A DNA stretch of 64,000 nucleotides from Agapetus fuscipes (GCA_951799405.1 OX637350.1:5937852-6001851), one strand, 5' to 3'; shown: positions 23,176-35,960, counted from the stretch's first letter. Numbers and translations: made by a program. The notes: a model not told the origin generated them from the sequence alone.

Positions 23176-23459
23176 GACAGCACGCGCTTGCCCTCGCGGT
23201 TCAAAACATGGCCTGTGTTAGCTGACACACGTAAGTGAACAATTAATAACATTTTGATTCAGGGAAACATGTACCGGTCTATAGGAGGATGTACGAGTAT
23301 ATGACTATGCGTGGCCAGCCTAGCCCGGCTTTGAACCGCGGTGTCCACGCAAATGTTCTCCAACTGTCCTGGTCATCACATGCGCCTCCGTTGTCTTATT
23401 TGTTTATTTTAGTGTAAAATTTCATCATAACGTACGTACCTACTAATTTTATCATAAAT

Positions 23460-26400
23460 TATTTAATTAATTCATTACTTTCGAAGTAAAAAGCATCCAT
23501 ATGAAGTATATGGTTATTGCTTTTTTATTGCAAGAAGCCATTTCCGGCTCGTAAATGGGCAAAGGTGAAATTATGCAAAATAATGTATGTAGGTATCCGC
23601 GAAGAGAACGGGATCGGAGCCCTGACGGGGGGAGGGTGTTCTGGAGGTCCTGACGCTGAGGTCCGAGGCGCAGCCAGGACGGCACTACACACGCAACCTA
23701 AACCTTCCTCGATATACATTATCGTCTTCTCAAAACTAAAACGTCGATAGGATAACAGTTAATTTGGACAGCACGTTTTGTTTCAGTATATAAGTAAGGC
23801 CCATGACAAAGTTTGAGTAATAATAATTATACAACCGAAAAAATATAGTATATAATATGAATAAATATTGTCGAGATACATGTTCCGTTCGGGAGATGAC
23901 AGGGTGCGCAGGAGTTGGCGGAGTGGGGTCCGGAGGGGACGGGTGACGTCACCTTCCAGGCGCCCCTCGGCCGCCCGACACCTGGCGCGCCCCTCAAATG
24001 TAAAACACACATTTACAATTACAACAATATCATTATGTAGATATTTAATTATGTGACTATAATAAGAAATTTTAATATTTCGTACATCAAAATGTATACA
24101 ATGAGATAAAATCACTTATAATGTATTTATTATAGATAAGAGAGGGATATACGAGAGAGCCCGCAGCCCTGGGGGGAGAGGCGGGGCGGGGGGCGGGGCG
24201 GCCTCCCCATCAAAGCGAAGCAAAGTCATTCATTTGTACAGACAACGAATAACGTATCTAGCTACATCATCGATGCAAAATAGTGCCGAAACAAACATTG
24301 GGACAATTTCTAACTAAGTGTATAAAAAATATTTTTTTTTGAAAAGTAAGAAAACTGGGTCTGATTGAATTTTTTGTGTATTTTCTTCTCGCATAATATA
24401 TGGTATGAACCACATATAATTTTAATCTTTTAATCTTGTTATACAAATTGCTATTAGACAGTTAAAACGTTATCAGATATTTGCAACGATCAGAATATTA
24501 TTTCCCTAGCATTTGCTTCTTTGCAACCGTTTTCTCATTAAAACACATGGCATCGGCTTACCAGGCTTTTGACAGCTAACTCGGGAAAATCTGAAGATCA
24601 GGAGTTTCAAAGACAGAAGGTGTCTGCATAAACTCTCTGATAATTACAGGAAGAATGTAAAGAAGGATCAATAAGCCCAGAGGGAGAAGCTGTGGGGGTC
24701 CGCCCAGTGGAGCAGTACGACAACCGGGAATCGTGAAAACACCGATGCGTGACAATATTACAATTACACTTTAAAGATATCCTTCTAAGTAGTAGTATAT
24801 AAATATAATAATATATTATTATGACACCGAATAAAATATTGATCATGTTAATTCCTTAAATAAGTAATTGATTTTTATTGCTATTGAAAATCAGTCAGCA
24901 CGCGAAGCACGCAATTTAGAAGAAAAGTTCCAATCCAAAGGAAAATGTCAGCTTGGCAAAATAAAACGAAGGTCTCTACTGTTGTCTGAAAAGACGAAAA
25001 ATTCACAAGAAATGTATCGCTAAATCAATAATTCTGTTTTCAGATTAAGTACTCAGATCACAATTTTAATTTCTGAAAAGCTGTAATCTCTCATTTTCCT
25101 CAAATGCTTTTTTTTTTAATACGTTCATAAGCTATTGGAAAAAACAGGTTAGATCGTATTTTTTTTTTAATTTGGAAACTTCATAATCATGAGGGTACTT
25201 ACTTACATTAAATGTAAATTGAAAAGTGGTTTCGAGAAGCAATTAAGAAAAAAAAATGTGTAAAATACCACCAAGGAAATTTATAAAATTTCAAGATATT
25301 GCTTTAAAGTATCAATGATATGTGATTGAAATAAAATTTTAGGAAATCACTTGACTTTTTAAACTACATATGCCCCTAATTGAGACTGTTGCAATTTGAA
25401 AATCCAGAGGTTTTCACTCAAAATAAATGAATGAAAATTGTGTCTGCTTTTTTAAATATATTTTTTCTGGGTTTGATTAACAAAACCAATAGAAATATAG
25501 ATTATTTGCTTGCTTGTGTCAGAAGCCCGGTCTGTTTCTCGATATTTCATGGTAAAGTAGCCTTGGTCCACTAAGTCGTCTCTCTACGCGTGTCGAACAT
25601 TCTAGCCACTTCTAGGTGCCACTAACAACTTCGCTCGAAAGGCACCATCCACTACGACACTATTTTTTTTACCAGTCGTTTCATTAAAATAACTTTATTC
25701 GTAAACATATCGATAATAAAGATTTTCAAGTTGAGATAATACTGAATGTAAGATGGCGTCACCTTTAATACTATCAGCTGATCTGTCACCTACGTCATCA
25801 TCGAAGTATAAATAACTTTAAAACATTCTAAGTTTTTGCTTGAATGAAATAAAATTGAACTTGAAAAATTCTAGTTTTACAGGAACGAAATAGAATTGAA
25901 TACTTATATATTCAATAATTTATGTTACTTTAATTTTAATGAAAAGGCAACAAAACTAGAAAACCAATTATGCGGCTGATGTACTGATTTTTCTATAGAA
26001 ATAATAATAAATCTGTTTTGTGAAAAATAAATTCAATAAAAATAACAAAGTCTTACTTACGGGAAAACGTATTTTTTGAAAAACATTCTAACAGAAAATA
26101 AGGGAACTTTAACAAATGCTTTTGTAGAACTTAACATATTTATAAGATATAAATGTAAATTTTTAATAAACTTATGGGGGGATAAAACTGTACCCCGAAG
26201 TCGATACATATTTGTGACTGAAATTCACAAAACAGGATCAGCGTCACGCACGAGTAGGTACGAATATTCGTACGAACGTGTGGACGGTGGGTGACAGCCG
26301 CGCTCGCGCCTTCAGTAAACTAACGTGCGCTCCTATAACAATCTTAACTTCAACTTGACAGGTGTGACCTCCGAAAGAAAAATATTGATTCGTTACTTCA

Positions 26401-29400
26401 CAATGCGAACCAAGTAGGACAACTCATCAGGTGTTACGTTAAAAATGGAAAATACTTATTCAAGGGGAAAAAATATGTAATGCGTGGAGGTGATTGATTA
26501 ATTTATGTATTACTTTATACCATAATATTATTATTATATCGATCGATGAGAGAACTTCAAAGCGATGACTGTGCTCGAATTGTGATTCAATATTTTGACA
26601 GCTAAGATGAACAAGTGACATCATCGATTAGCTATGTTCCTCGTATTGTTTAACTGTCACTATCGACTCCACTAGGTGGACACGCGAGTCTAATGGGGGA
26701 TAAACTCTTGCTTATTGGACGGTCGCGGCAGGTGGCTTAGACTGTAGTCAAAAGCGCTCAAAGTGGGAGTGTGGCGCTGAAAACAGGTTGTGAACAAACA
26801 TTTAAATCCGCCTTAGATACAGGAGCAGAGCGAGCGGTAGCTTGCACGACACAGGTTTAAGGACCCGCCATAGATGCTTCGCTTAAGAAAACCTAAACTA
26901 TTTTCTTTCATGGAAATTTAGTATCAACACGACCTGATGTAGCGTATGGCAACCAGTATATAAGTAAAAATGCACAGCTATAGCTCACTCTCCTTCAGCT
27001 CAGGTTATGATCAGTTCTCATCGTACGAGTAATACAGCACATCTTCATCGAATCAAATCATTTCACTTAAATCAATTGTAATTAATATTAATATTTTTGT
27101 AACAGGAAACATTTATATAACATATCTATATAATATTTAAAAGATTGATTTTTTTTTATCTAAGATTCATTTTAACCTATACAATTATAATATGCTACTT
27201 AACTATATTTTTCAATTGAATGGTTGATGTTTTGCGGAAGTCGGGCACAGAGTGTTGGTGCGCTCGAAGGTCTCCTGCCTCTTGGATGTCCGACACATCC
27301 TGACTGTGACCGTGTTGGCCCAGGCTCACTGAACATTCCACGCAGAGCTTTCTCCCTGGGGAGAGACAGCCCGGGAGACAAAACCAATGGACATTTCATA
27401 CTTTATATTTACAGTAATATTATGTACTTAAAAAGACATTTTGAAAATAGCAATATTTGTTGTCAGAGATATTCGAATGGGATTAAATATCTATTATTTG
27501 TTTCATTTACGTACAGCCATAACATTTATTAAATACCAAATGTATGCATGATAGTGTATTGAATATTTTTTCTTTATTAATGATGTGATTAAGAATTGTT
27601 GATTTGGAAAGATATTTCACTTACTTAGAGTTTAATTTATTGAATATCTTTGCTCTACCTTATCTCTCAATTTAATGTTTGATTTTATAACAAATATCAC
27701 CCCATCCATCAGCAATAATATCACATAAAAAACGGCAAAAATACTCATAAACATTTCTTACGATAATAATATAGTGTTCCTCGATAATGTTAGGTTCTCC
27801 AGGATGTAGTACGTACATAAGGGAAACTGTTACTAGTCATAACATAATATCAGGCGCAGCTCGGAGAAGGAGGATGTCCGTCTGTAGAGCGAGCCGCGCC
27901 TACACAGGTGTTCATTGACATTTAGATATTTTCTTAGGAAAAAAACAATCTTTAAAATAATTTATAATGCCTTACAAACAAACTGACAAAATAAACAAAA
28001 CAATTACAATATAGAGTTGATCAGGTAAGTGAACAATGATTACGTAGGGTCACATTCATTGTACTGCATGATATATAAAGACATGTTACATTCAATAAAA
28101 CAAACCAAATTATGCTTTAGGTGTTTTTGTTGTATTTCATATTTTGTGATTTTATATTAAAAAGAAATAATTTAAAAGGTAAACATCACAATTTTATTAT
28201 TGGCCAAGCCTGTATTTTTCTAGGTTCAAATACCCTGTCGGTTTCTTTTATTTAATCTGTTATCCTGCTGCGTAATTACTCTGTAGAATATCCACAGATC
28301 AAACGAAATCATGGAAAACAATAGGGATGACTTATTCAATACCAAAGTAATATATATCGATAAAAACTTCCAAAGGAAACACGACAAAACAAGAAATGAT
28401 TTACAAATCAAGATTCTAAAATTAGATAAAACGTTTCAATGATAAAAATTATAATGATAACAAACAGCGGCAAAAATATCATTTACAATAATAACAATCA
28501 TTAATATTAAACCGTGACAAATGTCCTAGTCTACACTGTAGCAGATAACTTCGATAGGTGAGTAAAATGGGAATTGACAAATGAACTTATCGATTTAATC
28601 GCATTAGGTATTAATTTATAATTATCATAAAATAGATATAAAATAACCTCCACTGTTAATTTTCCAAACAATACTAAAAGTTATTTAAAATATTTTTATA
28701 ATAGTAGAATTAGGTAAATGAGATATTTTAGACAAAAATGTTTACTTCATCGAGTGCAAATAATGATTAAAAATACTAATTATATCGTCTCGATTTCACA
28801 TGTCCCTTATCAAACATTCCTTCTTTATAAGTTGTTGGCAATTTCTCTAATAGCGGGGATTACTCAGCCTAGTCGGCGTAGCAGTCCGGCGTAGAGGTAC
28901 CTGCGAGCGTAGCGCTCCACAGGCGACCGGCTACACACAGGCCACCGGCCTTCCTTCCAATTGGTTCCCAAAGGAATCGTTGTTCCTTACAAATTATAGA
29001 AATCAATGCGGCGTCAGTTCATACATCAAATTCAACATAGCCACTTTGTCACATTCCATACAATACAGATATTATTTAATATTTTAAGTGTATCATAAAA
29101 TTACCTAAGGTTATAGCAATCTTTAAGATATAAGATAAAAACATTTGCTGTTTGCATTCAACATGTGGGGAAATAACCTTTACGTTAATAAAGACTTTTG
29201 TGAATTACAATTTAATTATTCAATACCATTTATAATTATATATGTAAATAAACTATCGCCATATATTTAAGTGTAATTAAAGTTTTTTTGATTTTTTTGG
29301 GTATTATCAATATTCATTAATTTACATCATAGCCTATCGTAATAGTAATAATCAAACAGTTATTTATATAAGTATTAATCATTATTAATTGTTTTAAGGA

Positions 29401-30540
29401 TGCACCAATATAATGAATAACACGTAAAAGGAGCTCGGGTGTCAAAGCATTCAGTTTGCCTACTGGAGGCAACAGAGCTAGAGGAGACAGACCTGGGAGG
29501 GAGAAGGACGCATGTATAGCGAGGCTGCAGAAGACAGCTCGGCTTCTCTCCCTTCATCACGCTCAAACTGTACGAACCTCCTGTGGACAAACCGACTTAC
29601 GGAAATGAAGAAAAACAGACAAACAGAGAATAGTCCTGGGTCTCACTTAACGTAAACTACACAAAAAAAGTCAAAATATTTTGGTCGGGGTCTTTAAATA
29701 CAAATGCTTTTCATTTCCGTACCCATATCGCAATACGTATTTACATGCAAGATTGTCAAAATAAAAGTTGTCAAGCGGTGTTCATGTGAAGCCTTTAAAC
29801 ATGCCATTTATTTTACACTGTATTATACGATACGCTATTTCACAACACGCAAAAGAAAATGACAGCACTGAAATGAAGAAGAAACTAAGATGTCGTTGAT
29901 CAGAGACCGGCTGCCTCTTGGGCTAATGGTCTCGCTAAGTCGAGTGACAGAACAATCACATTTGAATACAGACAATATCGAGAGAGAAAATATCTGCAAA
30001 AGCCTATGCATTGACATCGCAGCAATATTTAATAGAAAGATTTATATTTTGATAACCTAGTTATGCTCCGGGTCCACAGAGAGTAACCCTACTTTTTACA
30101 CTGATATATAATATAATATTTACCATGGCTATGAGAATATTTTAAAAAATGTGACATTTATATTTATTACGATTAAAATTGATTATTTGACACCACATTA
30201 TTAGGATAGCAGATGACATAAGAAGGTAGGTACAGTTTAATCGTTTTGATAATGATGATAATCTACTATTTAAAAAAAATATTTACAGTATCATAATAAA
30301 TAGATATTTTGTAGTAATAAGTAACATTTATGTTTGTCAGCTGCATTTGTTCAGACAGAGCATTCGAGTGGTGGGAGGGCACAGAAGGCTGCTGGAGCCT
30401 GAGGCCGGTAGGAAATCAAGTTCCTCGGGGCTCTGGGACAACTGCGCTCGTGGTGATATTGTAGAGTAGCATTATTAAATTATTCGCCGTAGTTGGTGAG
30501 GTTGCGGGCAGGCGGGACCCTCGGAGCGGTCCAGCGCCTT
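23460..30540 (-). other. Rbp6: Terminal exon: start of 3' UTR, downstream end unknown
   Basis: The first base after a good acceptor (TGTCTCTTGTTCCAG, minus strand) is 30540. The exon begins AAGGCGCTGGACCGCTCCGA and follows the exon carrying the stop codon, so it is untranslated. I cannot fix its end, and the interval given is the maximum plausible extent. From about 23.5 to 30.5 kb I see no LINE, SINE or family A copy, although these are frequent elsewhere. This fits a long 3' UTR or regulatory DNA. Minus-strand AATAAA occurs at 30168-30163 and many later places. Pumilio-type TGTAAATA words lie at 30287-30280 and 27413-27406. Small GC-rich islands occur at about 23600-23700, 23885-24000, 24165-24210, 27235-27390, 27845-27905 and 28860-28980. 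Confidence 0.5.
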
Positions 30541-30620
30541 CTGGAACAAGAGACACCAATCATCAGTCATTTGGTGAGGAGAAAATATCTCAATATTGCT
30601 CATCGAGGAATGTAACTTAC
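30541..30620 (-). other. Rbp6: 80-bp intron in the 3' UTR
   Basis: Donor GTAAGTTACA and acceptor TGTCTCTTGTTCCAG, with ATGACTGATG as a plausible branch-point region. It separates the stop-codon exon from the terminal exon. Confidence 0.75.
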
Positions 30621-30686
30621 GGTTTATATAAGACTGATCCACCTTCAATGGTACCCATTTGTGAAAGCGGCCGGAATCAGTGGGTC
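30621..30686 (-). CDS. Rbp6: Musashi/Rbp6 C-terminal coding exon with stop
   Basis: A 66-bp exon between acceptor TTATTTACAG (ending 30687) and donor GTAAGT (30620-30615). Read in phase 0 it gives DPLIPAAFTNGYH then TGA at 30647-30645. This is the hallmark C-terminus of Musashi proteins; vertebrate MSI1/MSI2 end in a very similar PLIATAFTNGYH. Phase 0 is exactly what the preceding exon (32907-32702) delivers. The stop lies 24 nt before the last exon-exon junction, inside the usual 50-nt limit, so nonsense-mediated decay is not expected. The following intron is only about 80 bp, whereas the other introns measurable between located exons are 2-14 kb. Confidence 0.93.
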
Positions 30687-31074
30687 CTGTAAATAACAAT
30701 ACTTTATTTTATATTTTAAGCGCTGAATCAATAAACACAAAAAGCTTAAGAAAAATTAAAGGACTATTCTAAAAAAACCAAACACTGTATGAAAAGAGGA
30801 ATTCTTATTTTTAAGAAAAAATATCATCTTAAAAAAAGCAATGGAATTATTGTGCAAGTCTTAATGTCTTAGAGGTATTGAATATATTTGAAGATATTTG
30901 AACAGGTTCAAGCAATTTCCAACGTGGGAGTGAATCAGATTGACCATCTGTATTAACACACTTTGTATGAGTTTTTAGAATTTTTCAGACTCTTTTGTCT
31001 GACCGGGTTGAGGTAAAGGCTCAGTTGAATGTAAAGAGCATTTTCGTGTAGAGGATGAGAGTAGATTGAAGGCA

Positions 31075-32700
31075 ATTTAAGAAAATTGCAGGTATGGCAC
31101 TACTAATGTGTCTGCAGTGGACACTCTCATCTAAGTCTTTTGTGGTGTTGAGAATGAGCAGGTAATGTATGAAGTTTCGATACTCACTGATTGGCAGTGG
31201 ACACTCTGGTCCCATCATTGTAATGTCGTATCGAAGATAAGAGGGTAACGTATGCAGGTGTGGTACTCACGGGTCAGCAGTGAACACTCTAATCCCAGTC
31301 CCTTACATTGCCGTGTTAAGGATGAGGAGGTAACGTATGCAGGTGTGGTCCTCACGGGTCAGCAGTGGACACTCTAGTCCCAGTCCCTTACATTGCCGTT
31401 TTAAGGATGAGGAGGTAACGTATGCAGGTGTGGTCCTCACGGGTCAGCAGTGGACACTCTAGTCCCAGTCCCTTCACATTGCCGTGTTAAGGATGAGGAG
31501 GTAACGTATGCAGGTGTGGTCCTCACGGGTCAGCAGTGGACACTCTAGTCCCAGTCCCTTACATTGCCGTTTTAAGGATGAGGAGGTAACGTATGCAGGT
31601 GTGGTCCTCACGGGTCAGCAGTGGACACTCTAGTCCCAGTCCCTTACATTGCCGTTTTAAGGATGAGGAGGTAACGTATGCAGGTGTGGTACTCACTGAT
31701 TGGGGTTGACACATCAGCCGCAATTTCTTCGCTTTGCCGTGATGAGGAGGTGGAGGTAACGTATGCAGGGTGGTACTCACTGATCGGGATGGGCATTTTG
31801 GTCCCAGTTTCTTTGCATTATGTTGAGGAAGTGGAGGAAACGTATGCAGGTGTGGTACTCACGGGTCAGCAGTGGACACTCTAGTCCCAGTCCCTTACAT
31901 TGCCGTTTTAAGGATGAGGAGGTAACGTATGCAGGTGTGGTACTCACTGATTGGGGTTGACACATCAGCCGCAATTTCTTCGCTTTGCCGTGATGAGGAG
32001 GTGGAGGTAACGTATGCAGGGTGGTACTCACTGATCGGGATGGGCATTTTGGTCCCAGTTTCTTTGCATTATGTTGAGGAAGTGGAGGTAACGTATGCAG
32101 GTGTGGTACTTACTAATAGGGATGGCCACTTCCTTGCTTTGGCGTGTTGAGGATGAGGAGGTAACGTATGCAGGTGTGGTCCTCACGGGTCAGCAGTGGA
32201 CACTCTAGTCCCAGTCCCTTACATTGCCGTTTTAAGGATGAGGAGGTAACGTATGCAGGTGTGGTCCTCACGGGTCAGCAGTGGACACTCTAGTCCCAGT
32301 CCCTTACATTGCCGTTTTAAGGATGAGGAGGTAACGTATGCAGGTGTGGTACTCACTGATTGGGGTTGACACATCAGCCGCAATTTCTTCGCTTTGCCGT
32401 GATGAGGAGGTGGAGGTAACGTATGCAGGGTGGTACTCACTGATCGGGATGGGCATTTTGGTCCCAGTTTCTTTGCATTATGTTGAGGAAGTGGAGGTAA
32501 CGTATGCAGGTGTGGTACTTACTAATAGGGATGGCCACTTCCTTGCTTTGGCGTGTTGAGGATGAGGAGGTAACGTATGCAGGTGTGATCCTCACGGGTC
32601 AGCAGTGAACACTCTAGTCCCAGTCCCTTACATTGCCGTTTTAAGGATGAGGAGGTAACGTATGCAGGTGTGGTACTCACGGGTCGGCAGTGGACACTCA
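31075..32700 (-). repeat. Intronic minisatellite, about 86-bp units with higher-order structure
   Basis: The basic unit on the plus strand contains GATGAGGAGGTAACGTATGC, AGGTGTGGTCCTCACGGGTC, AGCAGTGGACACTCTAGTCC and CAGTCCCTTACATTGCCGTT. Starts near 31320, 31406, 31492, 31577, 31663 and so on give a period of 85-86 bp. A longer block with TTGGGGTTGACACATCAGCC and GATCGGGATGGGCATTTTGG occurs three times (31676-31837, 31927-32088, 32336-32497). Copies decay toward 31075. The high-coordinate edge touches the 5' splice site of the exon at 32702 with no spacer. On the gene's sense strand most units contain GACCCGTGAGTACC or GACCCGTGAGGACC, a donor-like sequence. Confidence 0.95.
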
Positions 32701-32701
32701 C

Positions 32702-32907
32702 GGGACTGTAGTTGAGCGGCGCGCGGCTTACGGCGATGGCGGGGAAGCCGGAGGGCTGGGGGCTGGTGGCCTGCACGTAGCCGTCCGCCTGCGTGTACAT
32801 GTCCAGGGCGGGGCCGGGGGAGCCGGCGGCGGGGAAGCTGCGGCCCACGGCGTGCGGGGAGGCGGGGGGCCCGAAGCCGGACGCGGCCGCCTGGTAGTTG
32901 TTCATCA
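32702..32907 (-). CDS. Rbp6: Musashi/Rbp6 C-terminal region exon
   Basis: A 206-bp exon: acceptor TTTGTGCCGCGCAG ending at 32908, donor GTGAGTGTCC from 32701. The two leading bases TG complete a GTG valine codon with the G left by the previous exon, and 68 full codons follow (MNNYQAAASGFGPPASP..., then SPGPALDMYTQADGYVQATS, PQPSGFPAIAVSRAPLNYSP). The Ala/Pro/Gly-rich region with SPGP..D.Y and ATSPQPSGF matches the order of the Musashi C-terminus (SPGPVADLYG..., AASPQPGSGF). This disordered tail mediates protein contacts and is spliced variably in animals. A second in-frame donor, GTGAGTACC at 32680, would add seven residues encoded by the minisatellite. Confidence 0.92.
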
Positions 32908-32922
32908 CTGCGCGGCACAAAC

Positions 32923-34684
32923 CACACGAGCCAATCAGTCACATCATACATTTCAAGTCACAAAATCAGTTAAAAACCTGGGAACTAAAAATCGACCCCC
33001 GACACAAAAAATACACCTTTGAACTCTTTGAAAGCATTTCTGAACGCTTCCTATCTATTAAATAATCGTATGAATTATTTATGTAGAAATTGGAGTAGGT
33101 ATAACGTAAAGTGACACCTAATTTTGTTACTTAAATGGAAATAACAAAGTTTCATAGATTCTGGATGACTATGCATTGCAAAATTTGTCTTACATTTGTA
33201 AGTAGACATATAAAATATCTTTCTAATTAAAATAAATATTTTAAAGTGATAAGTGTGTTTAATTTGTCATGGCTATTCCAGATGTCCGAATTTCTTAAAT
33301 TTCCATCATTGATTTTTTGAAAAGTTTTTTTTTATCACAAATTCAATATCAAACTATACAGATATATTGTTCAACCGTGAAATGTCCTCGTTAAATAAAA
33401 GGGAAATGAAACAAATGCCATTCTATAATTGCAAGTATTAACTTCCATTAAATTTTTGAATATTAAAATTGATCGAAAATTTCGGAGTGAAAATTTAGCT
33501 AATATCCGGTCTGTGAGCGTGCACGGTTTGATAGTGTTTATTTTACATGTTTTCACGCGACTCTACGTGTATTATGAAACAAAACCTCAATTGATATTTG
33601 CATATAAAGTGAGAACTTCCACACATTGCGTTTGTGGTGTTATTCGGAAATAAAAAAACGGCCACAATGCACAAGCGAACGCATTTCGCGCAACCAAAAA
33701 GAACATATTTGCATGCAAATAATGTTATTTCAGTGAAAGTAAAAAAAAAACAACAAGTGTCGTGTTTGATAGAAGTTGAATTAATTTTCAAAGAGTAAGA
33801 TACCATCACAAAATATAAAAGAGTTTGAAAAAAGTATTTTTGAACATACTTTTACACGGTTTTTAGGTTTACAAAATAAACATTCCTTAGAGTTTTTTTT
33901 TAGCTGGATTCAATCAAACATGAATTTAAACAGATATCCACTATTGATGAGTGAATACGTAAAAAAACTTACAGGGTTATTCACAACTCATTTGATCGAT
34001 CGCTGATCCATAGATCATCGGTTTTTTGTAATGTAATTCACGTTACGTGGCGGTTGAGCTATGGATTTCCTGTGTGTGAATTACGCCGTTTTTTGAGTCT
34101 AAGAAATGTTTACAATATTTTTTTTATATCTACTACAGAATACATACATACATCTACATTAAAATATGTAATATGATTCATTTAAAAGTTAATTGAAATA
34201 GTCTAAATCTATGTTTATTTGTATATTGTTTTAGCGATAATATATAGTGCTTATACATAAATTAAATAACAGATATTACGTAAATTGAGAGATTTAAAAA
34301 AAACTATGGAGTAAAGTATAACAAATTACTTTAAATGTGACAAAGATTATTCAATACAAAGTCAGATAAAAATACCATCAAAGAAGAAAATCCAAAAGAA
34401 GAAAAGTAAAATCACAACATTCATTCTAAATACGGTTTCAAAACACTTAACAGAGAGAGAGATAAGTATAGAAAATTTGAGACAATATCGAAAGCAGACT
34501 TTAATATGGATACATCTATAATACTTGAGTACAAATATTGTAGGAGCGTATAAATTTGAAGAAAAGTTATTAATCCATGTTGCAGATAGAGTTCGTAGCA
34601 AACTTGCGTGATATCAAAAGACTGAACAAGTATTTTAACTTATCAGGTTTTGCGAACTGAAGTTGCACACTAGGTTTGCAACTT
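32923..34684. other. Intron, AT-rich; includes a small palindromic element
   Basis: Most of it is featureless A/T-rich intron. At 33974-34088 there is an imperfect palindrome: GGGTTATTCACA and ATCCATAGATCATCGG on the left face CCGCCA..GAGCTATGGAT and TGTGTGAATTACG on the right. This may be a short MITE of about 115 bp. Confidence 0.4.
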
Positions 34685-34814
34685 CTTACCACTTTATCTT
34701 GGAGGGAATGCCATTAGGGTGCATAACCGGTTCATTGACAGGTAAACTTACCACTTTATCTTGGAGGGAATGCCATTAGGGTGCAAAACCGATTCATTGA
34801 CAGGTAAACTTACC
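34685..34814. repeat. 62-bp tandem duplication
   Basis: Units 34685-34746 and 34747-34808 both contain CTTACCACTTTATCTTGGAG, GGAATGCCATTAGGGTGC and CATTGACAGGTAAA. They differ at about three positions. A third copy starts but stops after CTTACC. Confidence 0.95.
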
Positions 34815-35024
34815 TCTTTTTATTTTGCTTGAGGTGTTTCACTACTTCCACAAGAGTAGCATCTTATTTCTTGCTACATCAAAGGGAAGAAAACTAACAA
34901 TTGGTACTGAAAGCCAAGATGTCCTACATGCAAAAAAACGCTTCAACTATTCACTTATTCTTTACATAAATCAGTACGCTATCTGCCGAATGGATTGTTA
35001 TACTGCTTTGGGCTACTGCGTGTT

Positions 35025-35958
35025 GAGTACCCAAATGGGTGTTGGGTTTTGGATGTATCTTGGGAATTCGGATGGATTTTGGATATCTAGACGGATATTG
35101 AATAATTAAATGGATTTTGGTTTTCTGGAGAAAATGTGTCATGTTTCTGGATGTATTTTGAGTATTTGTATATATTGTGAGTATGTTGCTTGTTTCGATA
35201 GATCTTGTGTTTTTGGATGTATGTTCAGGTTTTGGGATTAATCTTGTGTGACCTGGATGTATGTTCGGTTTTTGGAAATATGTTTGGAAATATAGTCCGG
35301 TTGATAGCTCAGGTGGTAGAGTGCTTGCATTCCATGCCGAAAGCTCGGGTTCGAATCCCACGGAGGGTGTCAGAAATGATTTTCCATTTCAGTGTTTATT
35401 TCAAACCCCAAAATAAAATACCGGCAAGGTTTACTCAGCCTTCACAAGAAATGAGTACCAGCACTCTCGGGAGCTGGGAAACCTCCACTCCAACTGAAGT
35501 GGTTGGCGTAAGGCCGGCCCCCTTACCTGTACAAATAAATAGGTTCAACTCGCCACATGCGACCCCTTCGGGAATAACGCGGCAAGAAGTTACACTATAT
35601 GTGTAGCTTAGTTGCGTTGTGTTGCGTTGGGTTTTTGGATTAATCTCGAGTATCTGTATGTATGTTGGGTTTTTGGATTAATCTTGTGTCACCTGGATGT
35701 ATGTTGGGTTTTTGGATTGATCTTGAGTATCTATATGTATGGTGGGTTTTCATATGTATGTTGGGTTTCTGGATTAATTTTTGGTATTGGAATGTATGTT
35801 GGGTATCGGGATGAATATTAAGTTTTTGAATGTTTGTTGGGTTTCTGGATTAATCTTGGGTATCTGCGTGTATGTATGGTTTCTGGATTAATCATGGGTA
35901 TCTGGATGTATGTTGGGTTTTTGGATGTATGCTGGGTATCCGGATGGATGTTGGGTTT
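35025..35958 (-). repeat. Intronic minisatellite, about 40-bp units, split by a SINE
   Basis: Plus-strand units vary around TGTTGGGTTTTTGGATTAAT, CTTGGGTATCTGGATGTATG. Two blocks (35025-35290 and 35620-35958) are separated by a SINE-1 insertion. The high-coordinate end runs into the donor of the exon 36026-35961: the donor GTAAACCCAACATCC is itself a unit variant (GTTGGGTTTAC on plus). Confidence 0.92.
35295..35618 (+). mobile_element. SINE-1, full length, inserted in the minisatellite
   Basis: The best plus-strand copy: head GATAGCTCAGGTGGTAGAG and GGGTTCGAATCCCACGG, body GGTGTCAGAAATGATTTTCC, AAAATACCGGCAAGGTTTAC and AGCCTTCACAAGAAATGAGT, and end TTACACTATATGTGTAGCTT AGTTGCG. Arrays on both sides belong to the same minisatellite, so the SINE arrived later. 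Confidence 0.93.
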
Positions 35959-35960
35959 AC

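Noticed and set aside
30475..30699. Single-exon protein reading through 30699-30475
   Set aside because: The frame crosses a good intron (30620-30541) and is not the frame that gives the Musashi FTNGYH end.
31559..32559. Repeated 73-codon frames (minus and plus) that look like duplicated genes
   Set aside because: They are identical because they lie in the 86-bp minisatellite; no start context, splice pattern or domain supports them.
32690..33022. 110-codon plus-strand Gly/Ala/Arg-rich frame
   Set aside because: It is the antisense shadow of the GC-rich Musashi exon 32907-32702.
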